From Brevibacterium yomogidense (GTDB taxonomy: Bacteria; Actinomycetota; Actinomycetes; Actinomycetales; Brevibacteriaceae): 64,000 nt of DNA. The stretch spans positions 248,001 through 312,000 of the forward strand of contig NZ_JABASY010000003.1 in the NCBI RefSeq assembly GCF_016107685.1. The letters run 5' to 3'. Under the pieces are notes generated by a model. It worked only from the letters and a program-made list of their open reading frames with translations. It was not told the DNA's origin and searched no databases. The translations under genes were made by a program, and so were the position numbers. Positions 1 through 7,726 of this stretch are shown piece by piece. Positions within the stretch are counted from its first letter, which is position 1. Every line of letters begins with the position of its first letter.

Positions 1-501
1 GACGACGTGCGGGTGGGACCCGTCCAGCTCCTGGGTGAGGTGGGCCAGGGACTGCGGATCGGCCTGGGGCGTGTGACGACCAACCGGCTCCTGCACTGCC
101 CATCCGTGCTCGGCCAGGTGCGCCGTGTGCTCAACCTCACCGTCGACTTCGTCAAGAACCGCCAGGTCGCGGCGGGGAACATGGCGGGACTGCAGTCCGT
201 GCAGCACACGATCGCGGACATGACGACCGACTACTACGCGGCCCGCTCCATGACGTACGACGCCCTCGCCGCCCTGGACCGCGGTGAGGACATCCTGCCG
301 GAGGCGTTCATGTGCAAGCTGTTCGTCGCGCAGAAGGCCTTCGCCATCGCGGACACGGCTCTGCAGCTGCACGGCAAGGCCGGGATGGTCCACGGAGCGG
401 AGATCGAATGGATCTGGCGCAAGCTGCGCATGTTCCGGATGCTCACCGGTTCTGATGAGATCCAGAAGAACGGGATCGCGAAGGTGGTGCTCCAGAGCTG
501 A
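1..501 (+). CDS. Acyl-CoA dehydrogenase, C-terminal part (cut by window edge)
   Basis: The frame is open from the first base, so this is the 3' end of a longer gene; about 166 residues are visible of a protein that is normally 380-410. The visible part is the C-terminal helical domain of a FAD-dependent acyl-CoA dehydrogenase: a segment with the DMTTDYYAARSMTYDA helix, the conserved QLHGKAGMVH stretch, and the terminal RMFRMLTGSDEIQKN block that contacts FAD in this family. It would catalyse alpha,beta-dehydrogenation of an acyl-CoA in fatty-acid or branched-chain catabolism; the substrate cannot be read from this fragment. Family assignment is firm; the subclass is not. No related beta-oxidation gene lies immediately downstream. 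Confidence 0.9.
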   Translation, partial: DDVRVGPVQLLGEVGQGLRIGLGRVTTNRLLHCPSVLGQVRRVLNLTVDFVKNRQVAAGNMAGLQSVQHTIADMTTDYYAARSMTYDALAALDRGEDILPEAFMCKLFVAQKAFAIADTALQLHGKAGMVHGAEIEWIWRKLRMFRMLTGSDEIQKNGIAKVVLQS

Positions 502-588
502 CCGTGTTCCCGTCGATCGCCGTCCACCCCAGGAATTCGCGGAGGCCCCGATGGTCGGCTCCTCCGGGTGAGACGGGCGGTCGCGCCG

Positions 589-711
589 TCAGCTGTCGCG
601 ACAGGTGCAGCGGTCCGCGGCAGGGACCCCGGCGAGCGCTTCTTCGACATGCTCTCCGCACCCGGCCCAGGTGGGCTTGCCGCAGCTGTCACACGTGATT
701 CTCTTGCACAT
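589..711 (-). CDS. Small cysteine-rich (zinc-ribbon-like) protein, 40 aa
   Basis: A 40-codon frame on the minus strand begins MCKRITCDSCGKPTWAGCGE and ends CTCRDS. It has six cysteines, with a CxxC pair followed by GKPTW and a further CG, a layout I recognise from short proteins common in actinobacteria that are usually annotated only as hypothetical. A good ribosome binding site (GAAGGA, five to six bases before the ATG at 711) supports translation. The cysteines suggest a metal-binding ribbon, but no function is known to me. It lies alone between an acyl-CoA dehydrogenase and the end of the siderophore operon, and it is easily missed because of its length. No other credible gene was seen in 502-903. 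Confidence 0.7.
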   Translation of the reverse strand: MCKRITCDSCGKPTWAGCGEHVEEALAGVPAADRCTCRDS

Positions 712-861
712 AGCGTCCTTCTCCTCTTCTCGTCACTCACCAGTGTCCCTTTCGACCCTGCGTGCTTCCACTGCCATCGCGGATTCTCGAGACGCGACGC
801 TCGCCGGAGGAGTTCGAGAAGCTCCTGCTCTGCCTCGCAGGACGGATGCGTGCCAGTCGAG

Positions 862-894
862 CTGACGGGCCCACGCACCAGCACTGGCCGTCAG
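862..894 (-). terminator. Possible terminator of siderophore operon
   Basis: A seven-base inverted repeat (CTGACGG / CCGTCAG) with a 19-base loop lies ten bases beyond the stop codon of the ABC ATPase gene. There is no T-run, and the stem is short, so this is a weak call based mainly on position. Confidence 0.3.
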
Positions 895-903
895 GGCCGG
901 TCC

Positions 904-1710
904 TCACTCCCGTCCGGAGTGATGCCTTCCCACCGGCAGGACGAGTGGTTTGCCGGAGACCGGGTCGTCGATGACGCGGGAGGTCAGCCCGAAGACGGCG
1001 TCGACCATCTCCTCCGTCAGCACGTCCTTCGACGCTCCCTGCGAGTGGATCCCTCCGGCGTGCACGGCGACGAGGTGGTCCGCGTAGCGGGCTGCGAGGT
1101 TGAGGTCGTGCAGCACCATCGCGATGGTGGTGCCGGTGCGCAGATTGAGGTCTGTCAGCAGGTCGAGCACTTCGACCTGGTGCGCGACGTCGAGGAAGGT
1201 CGTGGGCTCGTCCAGCAGCAGCAGGCCGGACTGCTGGGCGAGCACCATCGCGACCCACACCCGCTGCCGCTGACCACCGGACAGCTCGTCGACGGCACGG
1301 TCTGCAAGGTCCACGGTGCTCGTCACGTGGAGCGCGTCCGCGACGGCGCGGTCGTCCTCCGCGGTCCAGCGTGCGAACGCTCCCTGATGCGGGTGCCGCC
1401 CGCGCCCCACGAGGTCGGACACGATGATCCCCTCCGGCGCGATGGGCGACTGCGGCAGCAGCCCCAGGATGCGCGCGACCTCCTTCGTGGGCATCCGATG
1501 GATGTCCTTGCCGTCCAGGACGACGGAACCCGCCTGCGGGCCGAGCAGCCGTGCCATGGACTTCAGCAGTGTGGATTTGCCGCTGCCGTTCGCCCCGACG
1601 ATCACCGTGATCTTCCCCGGCGTGAGCTCGAGGTCCAGGTCGCGGATGACGGTGCGGTCCCCGTAGCCCAGGGTGAGACCGCGGGCGGCGAGCGAATGAT
1701 CGGTGGTCAC
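904..1710 (-). CDS. Ferric-siderophore ABC transporter, ATP-binding protein
   Basis: The 268-residue protein is the cytoplasmic ATPase of a FecCDE/FhuC-type iron importer. Walker A is GANGSGKST (residues 39-47), the ABC signature is ELSGGQRQRVW (about 143-153), Walker B is LLLLDEPTTFLD (about 163-174), and the switch histidine sits in VLHDLNLAARYAD. These are the features of the siderophore-uptake ATPase subfamily. The GTG start overlaps the stop codon of the upstream permease by four bases, so the two are translationally coupled, and it is the last gene of a four-gene operon (binding protein, two permeases, ATPase). Expression is probably iron-repressed through the box upstream of the binding protein. 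The actual siderophore cannot be inferred. Confidence 0.95.
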   Translation of the reverse strand: MTTDHSLAARGLTLGYGDRTVIRDLDLELTPGKITVIVGANGSGKSTLLKSMARLLGPQAGSVVLDGKDIHRMPTKEVARILGLLPQSPIAPEGIIVSDLVGRGRHPHQGAFARWTAEDDRAVADALHVTSTVDLADRAVDELSGGQRQRVWVAMVLAQQSGLLLLDEPTTFLDVAHQVEVLDLLTDLNLRTGTTIAMVLHDLNLAARYADHLVAVHAGGIHSQGASKDVLTEEMVDAVFGLTSRVIDDPVSGKPLVLPVGRHHSGRE

Positions 1711-2789
1711 AGGGTGCCTTTCGAGCGGGTCGAACGGACGAGCAGGTAGATGAGGTAGGGCGCGCCCAGTACGCCGGTGATGACGCCCACCGGGTAGCGG
1801 GTGCCGAACGCGAACTGTCCCACGAAGTCAGCGACGAGCACCAGCAGTGCTCCCACCAGCGCGGCGGGCACCAGCGGCGATCCGGTGCCCTTCGCCTTCG
1901 TGACGATGCGCGTGGAGATCGGTCCGGACAGGAAGGCGACGAAGGCGATGGGCCCGGCTGCGGCCGTGGCGAACGCCAGCAGTGTGACGGCCAGGAGGAT
2001 GAGCAGGATGCGGGTGCGCTCGACACCCACGCCCAGCGCGGCGGAGGCTTCCTCCCCCAGCTGCAGCGTCCCCAGGTTCCGGGACAGCCCCACGAGCGCG
2101 GCGACGCAGACGACGACGGCGACGCCCAGGGGCAGGACCTGGTCCCACTGCGCGTTGTTGAGGTTGCCGTTGAGCCACCGCATGGCCGTCTGCAGGTCCC
2201 ACTGCGCGGCGCGTGAGATCACGTAGGACACGACGGAGTTGAGCATCGCGGCGATGCCGATGCCGATGAGGATGAGGCGGGTCCCGGACAGGCCGCCCTT
2301 GAAGGACAGGAGGTAGATGACCGCGGCGGTCGCCAGGGCGGCCACCGTCGCGACCAAGGACACCAGCGTCTCCGACAGCGACAGCATGACGATGCAGAAG
2401 ACCGCCGCGGCGGACGCGCCGGAGCTGATCCCGATGATGTCAGGGCTGGCCAGCGGGTTGCGCAGCATGGTCTGGAAGGTGATGCCGGCGATCCCGAACG
2501 CCAGTCCGGCCAGCAGGCCCACGACCGCCCGGGGCAGTCGGAGGACCCCCACCGTGAAGGTCGCTCCCTGCACGTCCTCGCCCAGGAGGACGCGCAGCAC
2601 CTCGCCGGGGCCGTAGAAGACCTTCCCGAACATGAGCGACGCGGCGAACACGACGACCACCAGTGCTGCGAGGACGCCGCACACCAGCAGGTACCTGCGT
2701 GCGCGCCCCTTGCGACTGGCCGTCACCCGCTGGACGACCGCATCCGCCGCCGAGGCCCCGGTCCGCTCCTCCTGCAGTGCCCGCCTCAC
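1707..2789 (-). CDS. Ferric-siderophore ABC transporter permease (FecCD family)
   Basis: A 360-residue FecCD-family permease with about nine or ten membrane segments. Family marks are LRLPRAVVGLLAGLAFG, the NPLASPDIIGISSGAS loop that contacts the ATPase, and AGPIAFVAFLSGP near the C-terminus. The frame stays open well upstream, but that part overlaps the preceding permease out of frame. I chose the GTG at 2789 because it overlaps the preceding stop in a GTGA arrangement, and the product then has the normal family length. It forms the membrane channel together with the next permease. A hydrophilic N-terminal stretch of about 25 residues precedes the first membrane helix. Confidence 0.9.
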   Translation of the reverse strand: MRRALQEERTGASAADAVVQRVTASRKGRARRYLLVCGVLAALVVVVFAASLMFGKVFYGPGEVLRVLLGEDVQGATFTVGVLRLPRAVVGLLAGLAFGIAGITFQTMLRNPLASPDIIGISSGASAAAVFCIVMLSLSETLVSLVATVAALATAAVIYLLSFKGGLSGTRLILIGIGIAAMLNSVVSYVISRAAQWDLQTAMRWLNGNLNNAQWDQVLPLGVAVVVCVAALVGLSRNLGTLQLGEEASAALGVGVERTRILLILLAVTLLAFATAAAGPIAFVAFLSGPISTRIVTKAKGTGSPLVPAALVGALLVLVADFVGQFAFGTRYPVGVITGVLGAPYLIYLLVRSTRSKGTL

Positions 2790-3856
2790 AGCGCCCGCAC
2801 TTTCATGCGGCGGACGATGAGGATGAAGAACGGTGCGCCCACGAGTGCGGTGACGATGCCGACCTCCAGCTCCTCGGGGCGGGCGATGACGCGGCCGATC
2901 ACGTCGGATGCGGTGAGCAGCACGGCACCGGTGAAGGCGGACAACGGGAGCAGCCAGCGGTGGTCGGGGCCGAACACCATGCGGCAGACGTGCGGGACGA
3001 CGAGGCCCACGAAGCCGATCGGGCCGGCGACGGCTGTCGCGCCGCCGCACAGCAGGACGGCGGCGAGCGCCGCGATGATGCGCGTGCGGCCCACGCGCAC
3101 ACCCAGCCCGCGTGCCAGTTCGTCGCCCAGCGCCAGGGTGTTGAGGCCTCGGGCGCTCACGAAGGCGAGCAGCACGCCTGCCAGCAGGAAGGGTGCGACA
3201 CGTGCGATGGTGTCGAACGCGGCCCCGCCCACGCCGCCGATCTGCCAGAACCGGAACGAGTCGAGCACCTGCGCGCGCGGCAGGATGACGGCGGAGACGA
3301 GCGAGGTGAGCGCGATCGACGTGGCCGCCCCCGCGAGCGCGAGCTTGAGCGGGGTCGCCCCTCCCCCGCCCAGGGATCCGACCGCGTAGACGAACAGCGC
3401 CGTCGCCCCCGCGCCGGCCAGCGCGGTCCAGATGTACGCGTACGGGCTGGACATCCCGAAGAAGGTCATTCCGATGACCACGAAGAGTGCCGCGCCGTTG
3501 TTGATGCCGAAGATGCCGGGGTCTGCGAGCGGGTTGCGGGTGATGCCCTGCAGGAGGGCCCCGGACATGCCCAGCGCGGCACCGACGACCACGGCGAGCA
3601 GGGTGCGGGGGATGCGCTTGGCGACGGCGGCCTCGGCGAGGGTGTCCTGTGATCCGCTCACCCCGGCGACGATGTCCGCCCAGGTGACGCCTCGGGCGCC
3701 GAAGGCGACGGACGCGGCCGCCGCCAGCACGAGCGCGACCGTGATGAGCAGGAGGCTCAGTCCGCGCACGGACAGCGATCGCTTCCGCGCGGCAAGCGCG
3801 GGCGGTGCCTTCGGGAGTGCGGGCAGTGCCACGGTGGGGGCGGGGAGCGTCGTCAT
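2786..3856 (-). CDS. Ferric-siderophore ABC transporter permease (FecCD family)
   Basis: A 356-residue FecCD permease that pairs with the neighbouring one to form the heterodimeric channel. Conserved segments include RIPRTLLAVVVGAALGMSGA, NPLADPGIFGINNGA (the ATPase-contact loop) and AGPIGFVGLVVPHVCRM, the last being diagnostic for siderophore permeases. The first 25 residues are rich in Pro and Ala and precede the first helix. It starts about 80 bases downstream of the binding-protein gene; a strong hairpin lies in that gap, which would let the lipoprotein be made in excess of the membrane parts. Confidence 0.93.
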   Translation of the reverse strand: MTTLPAPTVALPALPKAPPALAARKRSLSVRGLSLLLITVALVLAAAASVAFGARGVTWADIVAGVSGSQDTLAEAAVAKRIPRTLLAVVVGAALGMSGALLQGITRNPLADPGIFGINNGAALFVVIGMTFFGMSSPYAYIWTALAGAGATALFVYAVGSLGGGGATPLKLALAGAATSIALTSLVSAVILPRAQVLDSFRFWQIGGVGGAAFDTIARVAPFLLAGVLLAFVSARGLNTLALGDELARGLGVRVGRTRIIAALAAVLLCGGATAVAGPIGFVGLVVPHVCRMVFGPDHRWLLPLSAFTGAVLLTASDVIGRVIARPEELEVGIVTALVGAPFFILIVRRMKVRAL

Positions 3857-3891
3857 GCGGAATCCGTCACGTGAGGGTGCGTGGGAGAGGC

Positions 3892-3928
3892 GGGGCCGCG
3901 CGGCTGGCTGTGTGTGCCGCGCGGCCCC
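3892..3928 (-). terminator. Intra-operon hairpin after the binding-protein gene
   Basis: A perfect 13-base inverted repeat (GGGGCCGCGCGGC / GCCGCGCGGCCCC) with an 11-base loop begins seven bases beyond the binding-protein stop and before the permease start. Without a T-run it is likely a partial terminator or mRNA-stabilising hairpin that sets the ratio of binding protein to permease. Confidence 0.6.
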
Positions 3929-3934
3929 GCGGGT

Positions 3935-4975
3935 TCAGTCCTGGGCCTTGCCGGCGGCTTCGTCGAGGAGGGCGAGGTAGCCGTCCATGTACTCGCTGGT
4001 CACGTTGAGCGGCGACGGGTTGGACACGGCCGCTTCCGGAGCGTCCGCGGGCAGCCACACCATGGAGTCGCGTTCGATCGCGGGGATCTTCGACATGAGC
4101 GGGTCCTCCTGCATGAGCTTCTGCTGGTCGAAGTCGGTGGAGACGACCATGACGTCCGCGTCCGCGAACGTGTCCGCGGCCGTCTCCGTGCTCTCCGAGC
4201 CGAAGAACTGGTCGTTGCCCTCCGACGCGTCCGTGACGGCCTGCGGGATCTCCATCCCGATCTCCGGGAAGAACTGGACGCGCGGATCGTTCACGGTGAA
4301 GTAGGAGAACGAGCTGGTGTCCGTCGGTTCGACGTAGGCCCACATCGCCGAGGTCCCGGCGAGGTTGTCGTACTCGCCCACCTTCTCCGCCAGTGCGTTT
4401 TCGGTCTCGTCGATGACGGCCCGGCCCTCCTCCTCGAGGCCCAGTCCCTTCGCGTCCTGCAGGAGGGTGTCCTGCCAGGTGGAGCCCCACGGGGTCTCCG
4501 GGTACGCGACGACGGGGGCGATCTGGGAGAGGGTGTCGTACTCCTCCTGCGTGAGGCCGGAGTAGCCGGCGAGGATCACATCCGGCTCCGAGGCGGCGAT
4601 CGCCTCGAAGTCGACGCCGTCGGTCGGGTCCCAGGTCTCAGGCATCTCCGCGCCCATCTCCTCGACCTTGTCCTCCACCCACGGCAGGACGCCGTTGTCG
4701 TCGTCATCGCCCCAGGTCGCCTTCTCCATGATGACGGGGACGACACCCAGCGCGAGCGCGGCCTCGTGGTTGCCCCACGCGATCGTCGCGACGCGCTCCG
4801 GCTTCTCCTCGATGACGGTCTCTCCGAAGGCGTGCTCGACTGTGACGGGGAAGGCACCGTCGCCGGTTCCTTCCGCAGCATCGCCGCCGGCTTCGGCGTC
4901 TCCTCCTCCACAGGCGGTCAGGACGAGGGCAGTGGCGGCCGTGACGGCGGCGAGCGCAGAGCGCGAAGTGCGCAT
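3935..4975 (-). CDS. Iron-siderophore ABC transporter substrate-binding lipoprotein
   Basis: A 346-residue FecB/FhuD-type (class III) solute-binding protein. It starts with a lipoprotein signal peptide ending in the lipobox LTAC (Cys22), followed by a Gly/Asp/Glu-rich linker, so it should be tethered to the outer face of the membrane. Family features are VEHAFGETVIEEKPERVATI near the start of the mature domain, IAASEPDVILAGYSG, and a C-terminal SPLNVTSEYMDGYLALL. An ATG 17 codons further upstream is possible, but only the ATG at 4975 has an AGAGGAG ribosome binding site at correct spacing and gives a normal signal peptide. First gene of the iron-uptake operon. Confidence 0.94.
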   Translation of the reverse strand: MRTSRSALAAVTAATALVLTACGGGDAEAGGDAAEGTGDGAFPVTVEHAFGETVIEEKPERVATIAWGNHEAALALGVVPVIMEKATWGDDDDNGVLPWVEDKVEEMGAEMPETWDPTDGVDFEAIAASEPDVILAGYSGLTQEEYDTLSQIAPVVAYPETPWGSTWQDTLLQDAKGLGLEEEGRAVIDETENALAEKVGEYDNLAGTSAMWAYVEPTDTSSFSYFTVNDPRVQFFPEIGMEIPQAVTDASEGNDQFFGSESTETAADTFADADVMVVSTDFDQQKLMQEDPLMSKIPAIERDSMVWLPADAPEAAVSNPSPLNVTSEYMDGYLALLDEAAGKAQD

Positions 4976-5014
4976 GGAGGATTCTCCTCTGGGTGTGATG
5001 TGCGGACTCGGGGA

Positions 5015-5049
5015 AGCATACCGCAATGAGATAGGAAGACCTTACCTAA
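5015..5049 (-). promoter_or_regulatory. IdeR/DtxR-type iron box and promoter of siderophore operon
   Basis: On the minus strand, 5049 to 5031 reads TTAGGTAAGGTCTTCCTAT, agreeing with the 19-base IdeR/DtxR consensus (TTAGGTTAGGCTAACCTAA) at 13 positions, including the TTAGGT half. A -10-like TATGCT lies at 5020-5015, so the box covers the -35 region, the usual place for iron-dependent repression. It is 56 bases upstream of the binding-protein start, which fits an iron-uptake operon. Confidence 0.7.
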
Positions 5050-5098
5050 TTCAGGGTGGCCTGCCCGCGGCGCGGTTCTTATCTGAGAACATGTCTCC

Positions 5099-5638
5099 AT
5101 GACAGACCATCAGCTGGGACCCAGCGTCGCACGTGTCGGCCCGCTGCTCTCAGGAGGTGCGGGTGTTCTCAACATCGTGGGGCACTCGATCGGCCTGCTC
5201 GCGGGTCTCGGGCTCAGCCTTCCGGGAGTCCTGGCACTGGGCGCTTATGCGTTCGGACCCGACCCGACGTCCGCGTTCCTGATCCTCGGTCTGCTCTTCC
5301 TCATCGCCGGAGTCGTCGTCATCGCCTTCGTCGTCGTGAGCTTCATCCAGTACGTGAAGCTGAACGTGACGGTCCACGAACAGGGTCTCGTCATCGGCCA
5401 GCCCTGGTTCCGGACCCTCACCGTCCGATGGGAGGACGTCGATTCCCTCATCCCACCCCACGGCACCGGGATGTTCCATCCCTTCACACTCGTGCACCGG
5501 TCCGGGGCTCGCGTGCTGGTGAATCGCCTGTGCCTGTCACCCCGCACGTCACTCGAGTACGGGACCGTCCACCACCCCGACGTGCAGACGGTCATCGACC
5601 ACCACGCGCGGTGGAAGCACGCACACAGCGCGGCCTGA
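5099..5638 (+). CDS. Membrane protein with PH-like domain
   Basis: A 179-residue protein with two predicted membrane helices (roughly residues 14-48 and 60-84) followed by a soluble C-terminal part whose pattern (LNVTVHEQGLVIGQPWFRTLTVRWEDVDSLI) resembles the bacterial PH-like domains often found after membrane segments in actinobacteria. No catalytic motif is visible and the function is unknown. It diverges from the siderophore operon; only about 120 bases separate the starts, so the iron box may also influence it. The ATG at 5099 was used; there is little room for a leader. Confidence 0.6.
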   Translation: MTDHQLGPSVARVGPLLSGGAGVLNIVGHSIGLLAGLGLSLPGVLALGAYAFGPDPTSAFLILGLLFLIAGVVVIAFVVVSFIQYVKLNVTVHEQGLVIGQPWFRTLTVRWEDVDSLIPPHGTGMFHPFTLVHRSGARVLVNRLCLSPRTSLEYGTVHHPDVQTVIDHHARWKHAHSAA

Positions 5639-5665
5639 GCCCGAGGGACAGGGCACACTCGCACC

Positions 5666-6529
5666 ATGAGCACGGAGATCATCGGTCTGGTCATCCTCGC
5701 GGCCGTGTTCCACGCTGTGTGGAATGCACTCGCGAAGCGAGCGGAGGGGTTCGGCGCACTCTTCGTCTGGGGGTACCAGGTCGTGGGGGCAGTCGCCCTG
5801 GCAGTGCCGAGCCTCCTGCTGCTCGCCCGGGGCCCGTCCTCACTGGGCCCCCACCTGCTGGTGGCCGCGGTCGTCACGGGGTTCCTCCACGTGGGCTACG
5901 CGACCAGCCTGCAGACCGGGTACGCGAAAGGTGACCTGTCCACCGTCTACCCCGTCGCACGAGGCACGGGGCCCCTCCTCACGGTGATCGTCGCCGTTCT
6001 GGTGCTGGGAGACCACCCCGGCGCACTCGCGCTGTCCGGCGCGCTCATCATCGTCGCCGGCATCGTCGTCGTGACGCTGCGGACCAGCCATTCCTCCCCC
6101 GAGCGGAGACGGTCCGGGTTCCTGTGGGGTCTGCTCACCGGGGTCTTCATCGCCTCGTACACCCTGTGGGACGACCACGCGGTGAATGAGCTGTCCGTCA
6201 ACCCGGTCGTCTACTTCTGGCTGTCCTGCGTCATGCAGGTCATCCTCCTGGCCCCTGTGGCGATCCGCCGGCGGGACGAACTCCCGGACCTGGGCACCCG
6301 CCACTGGGGCACGACGCTCGCGGTGGGCCTGCTCTCCCCCGCCGCGTACGTGCTCGTCCTCTTCGCGATGCAGCACGCGCCGGTGGCGCTCGTCGCACCC
6401 ATGCGGGAGTCGAGCATCGTCATCGGCCTCCTCCTGGCCCGCGTCCTGTTCGGGGAGAAGAACATCGGGCTGCGGATGGCGGGGTCGGTGATCGTGATCG
6501 CGGGCATCGCGCTCATCGCCCTGGCATGA
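5666..6529 (+). CDS. EamA-family (DMT superfamily) transporter
   Basis: A 287-residue integral membrane protein made of two repeated five-helix halves, the architecture of EamA/DMT transporters. Marks include AAVFHAVWNALAKRA at the N-terminus, GYAKGDLSTVYPVARGTGPLLTVI closing the first half, and APMRESSIVIGLLLARVLFGEKN in the second. Members export or import small metabolites (amino acids, nucleosides, drugs); the substrate cannot be predicted. It starts 27 bases after the PH-domain gene and may be co-transcribed with it. A symmetrical hairpin lies just downstream. Confidence 0.88.
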   Translation: MSTEIIGLVILAAVFHAVWNALAKRAEGFGALFVWGYQVVGAVALAVPSLLLLARGPSSLGPHLLVAAVVTGFLHVGYATSLQTGYAKGDLSTVYPVARGTGPLLTVIVAVLVLGDHPGALALSGALIIVAGIVVVTLRTSHSSPERRRSGFLWGLLTGVFIASYTLWDDHAVNELSVNPVVYFWLSCVMQVILLAPVAIRRRDELPDLGTRHWGTTLAVGLLSPAAYVLVLFAMQHAPVALVAPMRESSIVIGLLLARVLFGEKNIGLRMAGSVIVIAGIALIALA

Positions 6530-6558
6530 CGGGGATGACGCGGGCCCCACGACAAGGA

Positions 6559-6589
6559 CGGCGCTGACCGCGTGAAGCTGTCAGCGCCG
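6559..6589. terminator. Bidirectional terminator
   Basis: A perfect ten-base stem (CGGCGCTGAC / GTCAGCGCCG) with an 11-base loop lies between the convergent EamA transporter and aldo/keto reductase genes, placed to end both. Confidence 0.6.
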
Positions 6590-6606
6590 CCCCCGTGCGG
6601 CGTCTG

Positions 6607-7572
6607 TCAGCGGAAGCCTGCGGAGACCTCGTCCAGCGACGCCACTTCATCCGCGGTGAGCTCCAGCGCCGTCGCCGCGAAGAGCTGGTCGAGCTGCGCC
6701 GTGCTGGTCGCAGCGGCCAGCGGTGCCGTGATCTTGCCGTCCGCGGATGCCCAGGCCAGCGCCACGGACGCGACATCAGTGCCGTGAGCGGCGGCGACCT
6801 CGTCCAGGACGGAGACGACTCGCAGACCCTCGGGGTTGAGGTAGCGTTCGACCGCTCCTGCGCGGGCACGACCCTCGAGGTCCGCTTCCGTCCGGTACTT
6901 GCCGGAGAGGAACCCGCCCGCCAGCACCTGGTAGGGGAACACGGACATCCCGTGCTTCTTCGCCGAGGCAGCCGGCGCGCCCTCGTACTCCCTCGACACG
7001 AGCGAATAGCGCGGCTGCAGAGCGACCGGCAGTGCGAAGCCGTTCTCCTTCGACACGGCGAACCACTCGTCGATCGCGTCGGGTGAGAGGTTCGACAGGG
7101 CGATGGCACGCACCTTGCCCGCCTTCACCAGGGCATCGAACGCGCGAGCACTGTCGATGATCGGCGTCTCGTCGTCCTGGTAGTGGGCGTAGTAGAGGTC
7201 GATGTAGTCGGTCTGGAGGCGCTGCAGCGATTCGTCGGCGGCGCGCGCGATATTGTCCGGCGACAGGCCTTCGCGTCCGGGCTTCGCGGCGACCTTCGTG
7301 GCCACCACGATGTCCTCACGCTTCCCGCGGGCCGCGAGCCACTGGCCGATCACCGTCTCCGATTCGCCGCCGGAGTTCCCGTCGACCCAGAAGGAGTACA
7401 TGTCCGCGGTGTCGAGGAAGTTGCCGCCCCGCTCGACGAAGCCGTCGAGCACCGTGTGGAACTGCTCCGGCGAGCTCGGGTCGTTGAACGTGTTGGTGCC
7501 CAGACCCAGCGGGTAGACCGTGAGGTCGGAGCTCCCGATGGTGACGGCTTCATGAATGTTCTTCGATGTCAC
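6607..7572 (-). CDS. Aldo/keto reductase
   Basis: A 321-residue NADPH-dependent aldo/keto reductase (TIM barrel) of the YajO/Kv-beta-like group. The catalytic tetrad is visible as Asp54 and Tyr59 (FLDTADMYS), Lys93 (VVATKV) and His130 (DLYYAHYQDD). The frame is open further upstream, but the GTG at 7572 has a GAAGGGA site six bases before it and gives the family length. The usual role is reduction of aldehydes or ketones, including detoxification. It is transcribed away from the MerR regulator; the promoter-like palindrome in between suggests that the regulator could control it. Confidence 0.9.
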   Translation of the reverse strand: MTSKNIHEAVTIGSSDLTVYPLGLGTNTFNDPSSPEQFHTVLDGFVERGGNFLDTADMYSFWVDGNSGGESETVIGQWLAARGKREDIVVATKVAAKPGREGLSPDNIARAADESLQRLQTDYIDLYYAHYQDDETPIIDSARAFDALVKAGKVRAIALSNLSPDAIDEWFAVSKENGFALPVALQPRYSLVSREYEGAPAASAKKHGMSVFPYQVLAGGFLSGKYRTEADLEGRARAGAVERYLNPEGLRVVSVLDEVAAAHGTDVASVALAWASADGKITAPLAAATSTAQLDQLFAATALELTADEVASLDEVSAGFR

Positions 7573-7689
7573 GGTGCATCCCTTCGACGTGTTGCGGTCA
7601 GTCCTCTCGCCACAGTACGTCGTCTGGCACTCACGGCCTTCGTGTGCCCCTTGAGGTCGCTGCCGCTCAACGGCCCCTTCGAGCACCCC

Positions 7690-7720
7690 TTGACATTGAC
7701 GCAGCGTCAAGGTGTTTGAT
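7690..7720 (+). promoter_or_regulatory. MerR-type promoter with operator palindrome
   Basis: A -35 TTGACA (7690-7695) and a -10 TTTGAT (7715-7720) are separated by 19 bases, the over-long spacer typical of promoters activated by MerR proteins. The spacer holds a perfect 15-base palindrome, TTGACGCAGCGTCAA (7696-7710). The predicted transcription start coincides with the ATG at 7727, so the regulator mRNA would be leaderless. Confidence 0.75.
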
Positions 7721-7726
7721 GCAGAC

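Noticed and set aside
1707-3050. Permease start at 3050
   Set aside because: The extra 87 codons overlap the preceding permease out of frame and are Arg/Pro-rich; the GTGA junction at 2789 fits better.
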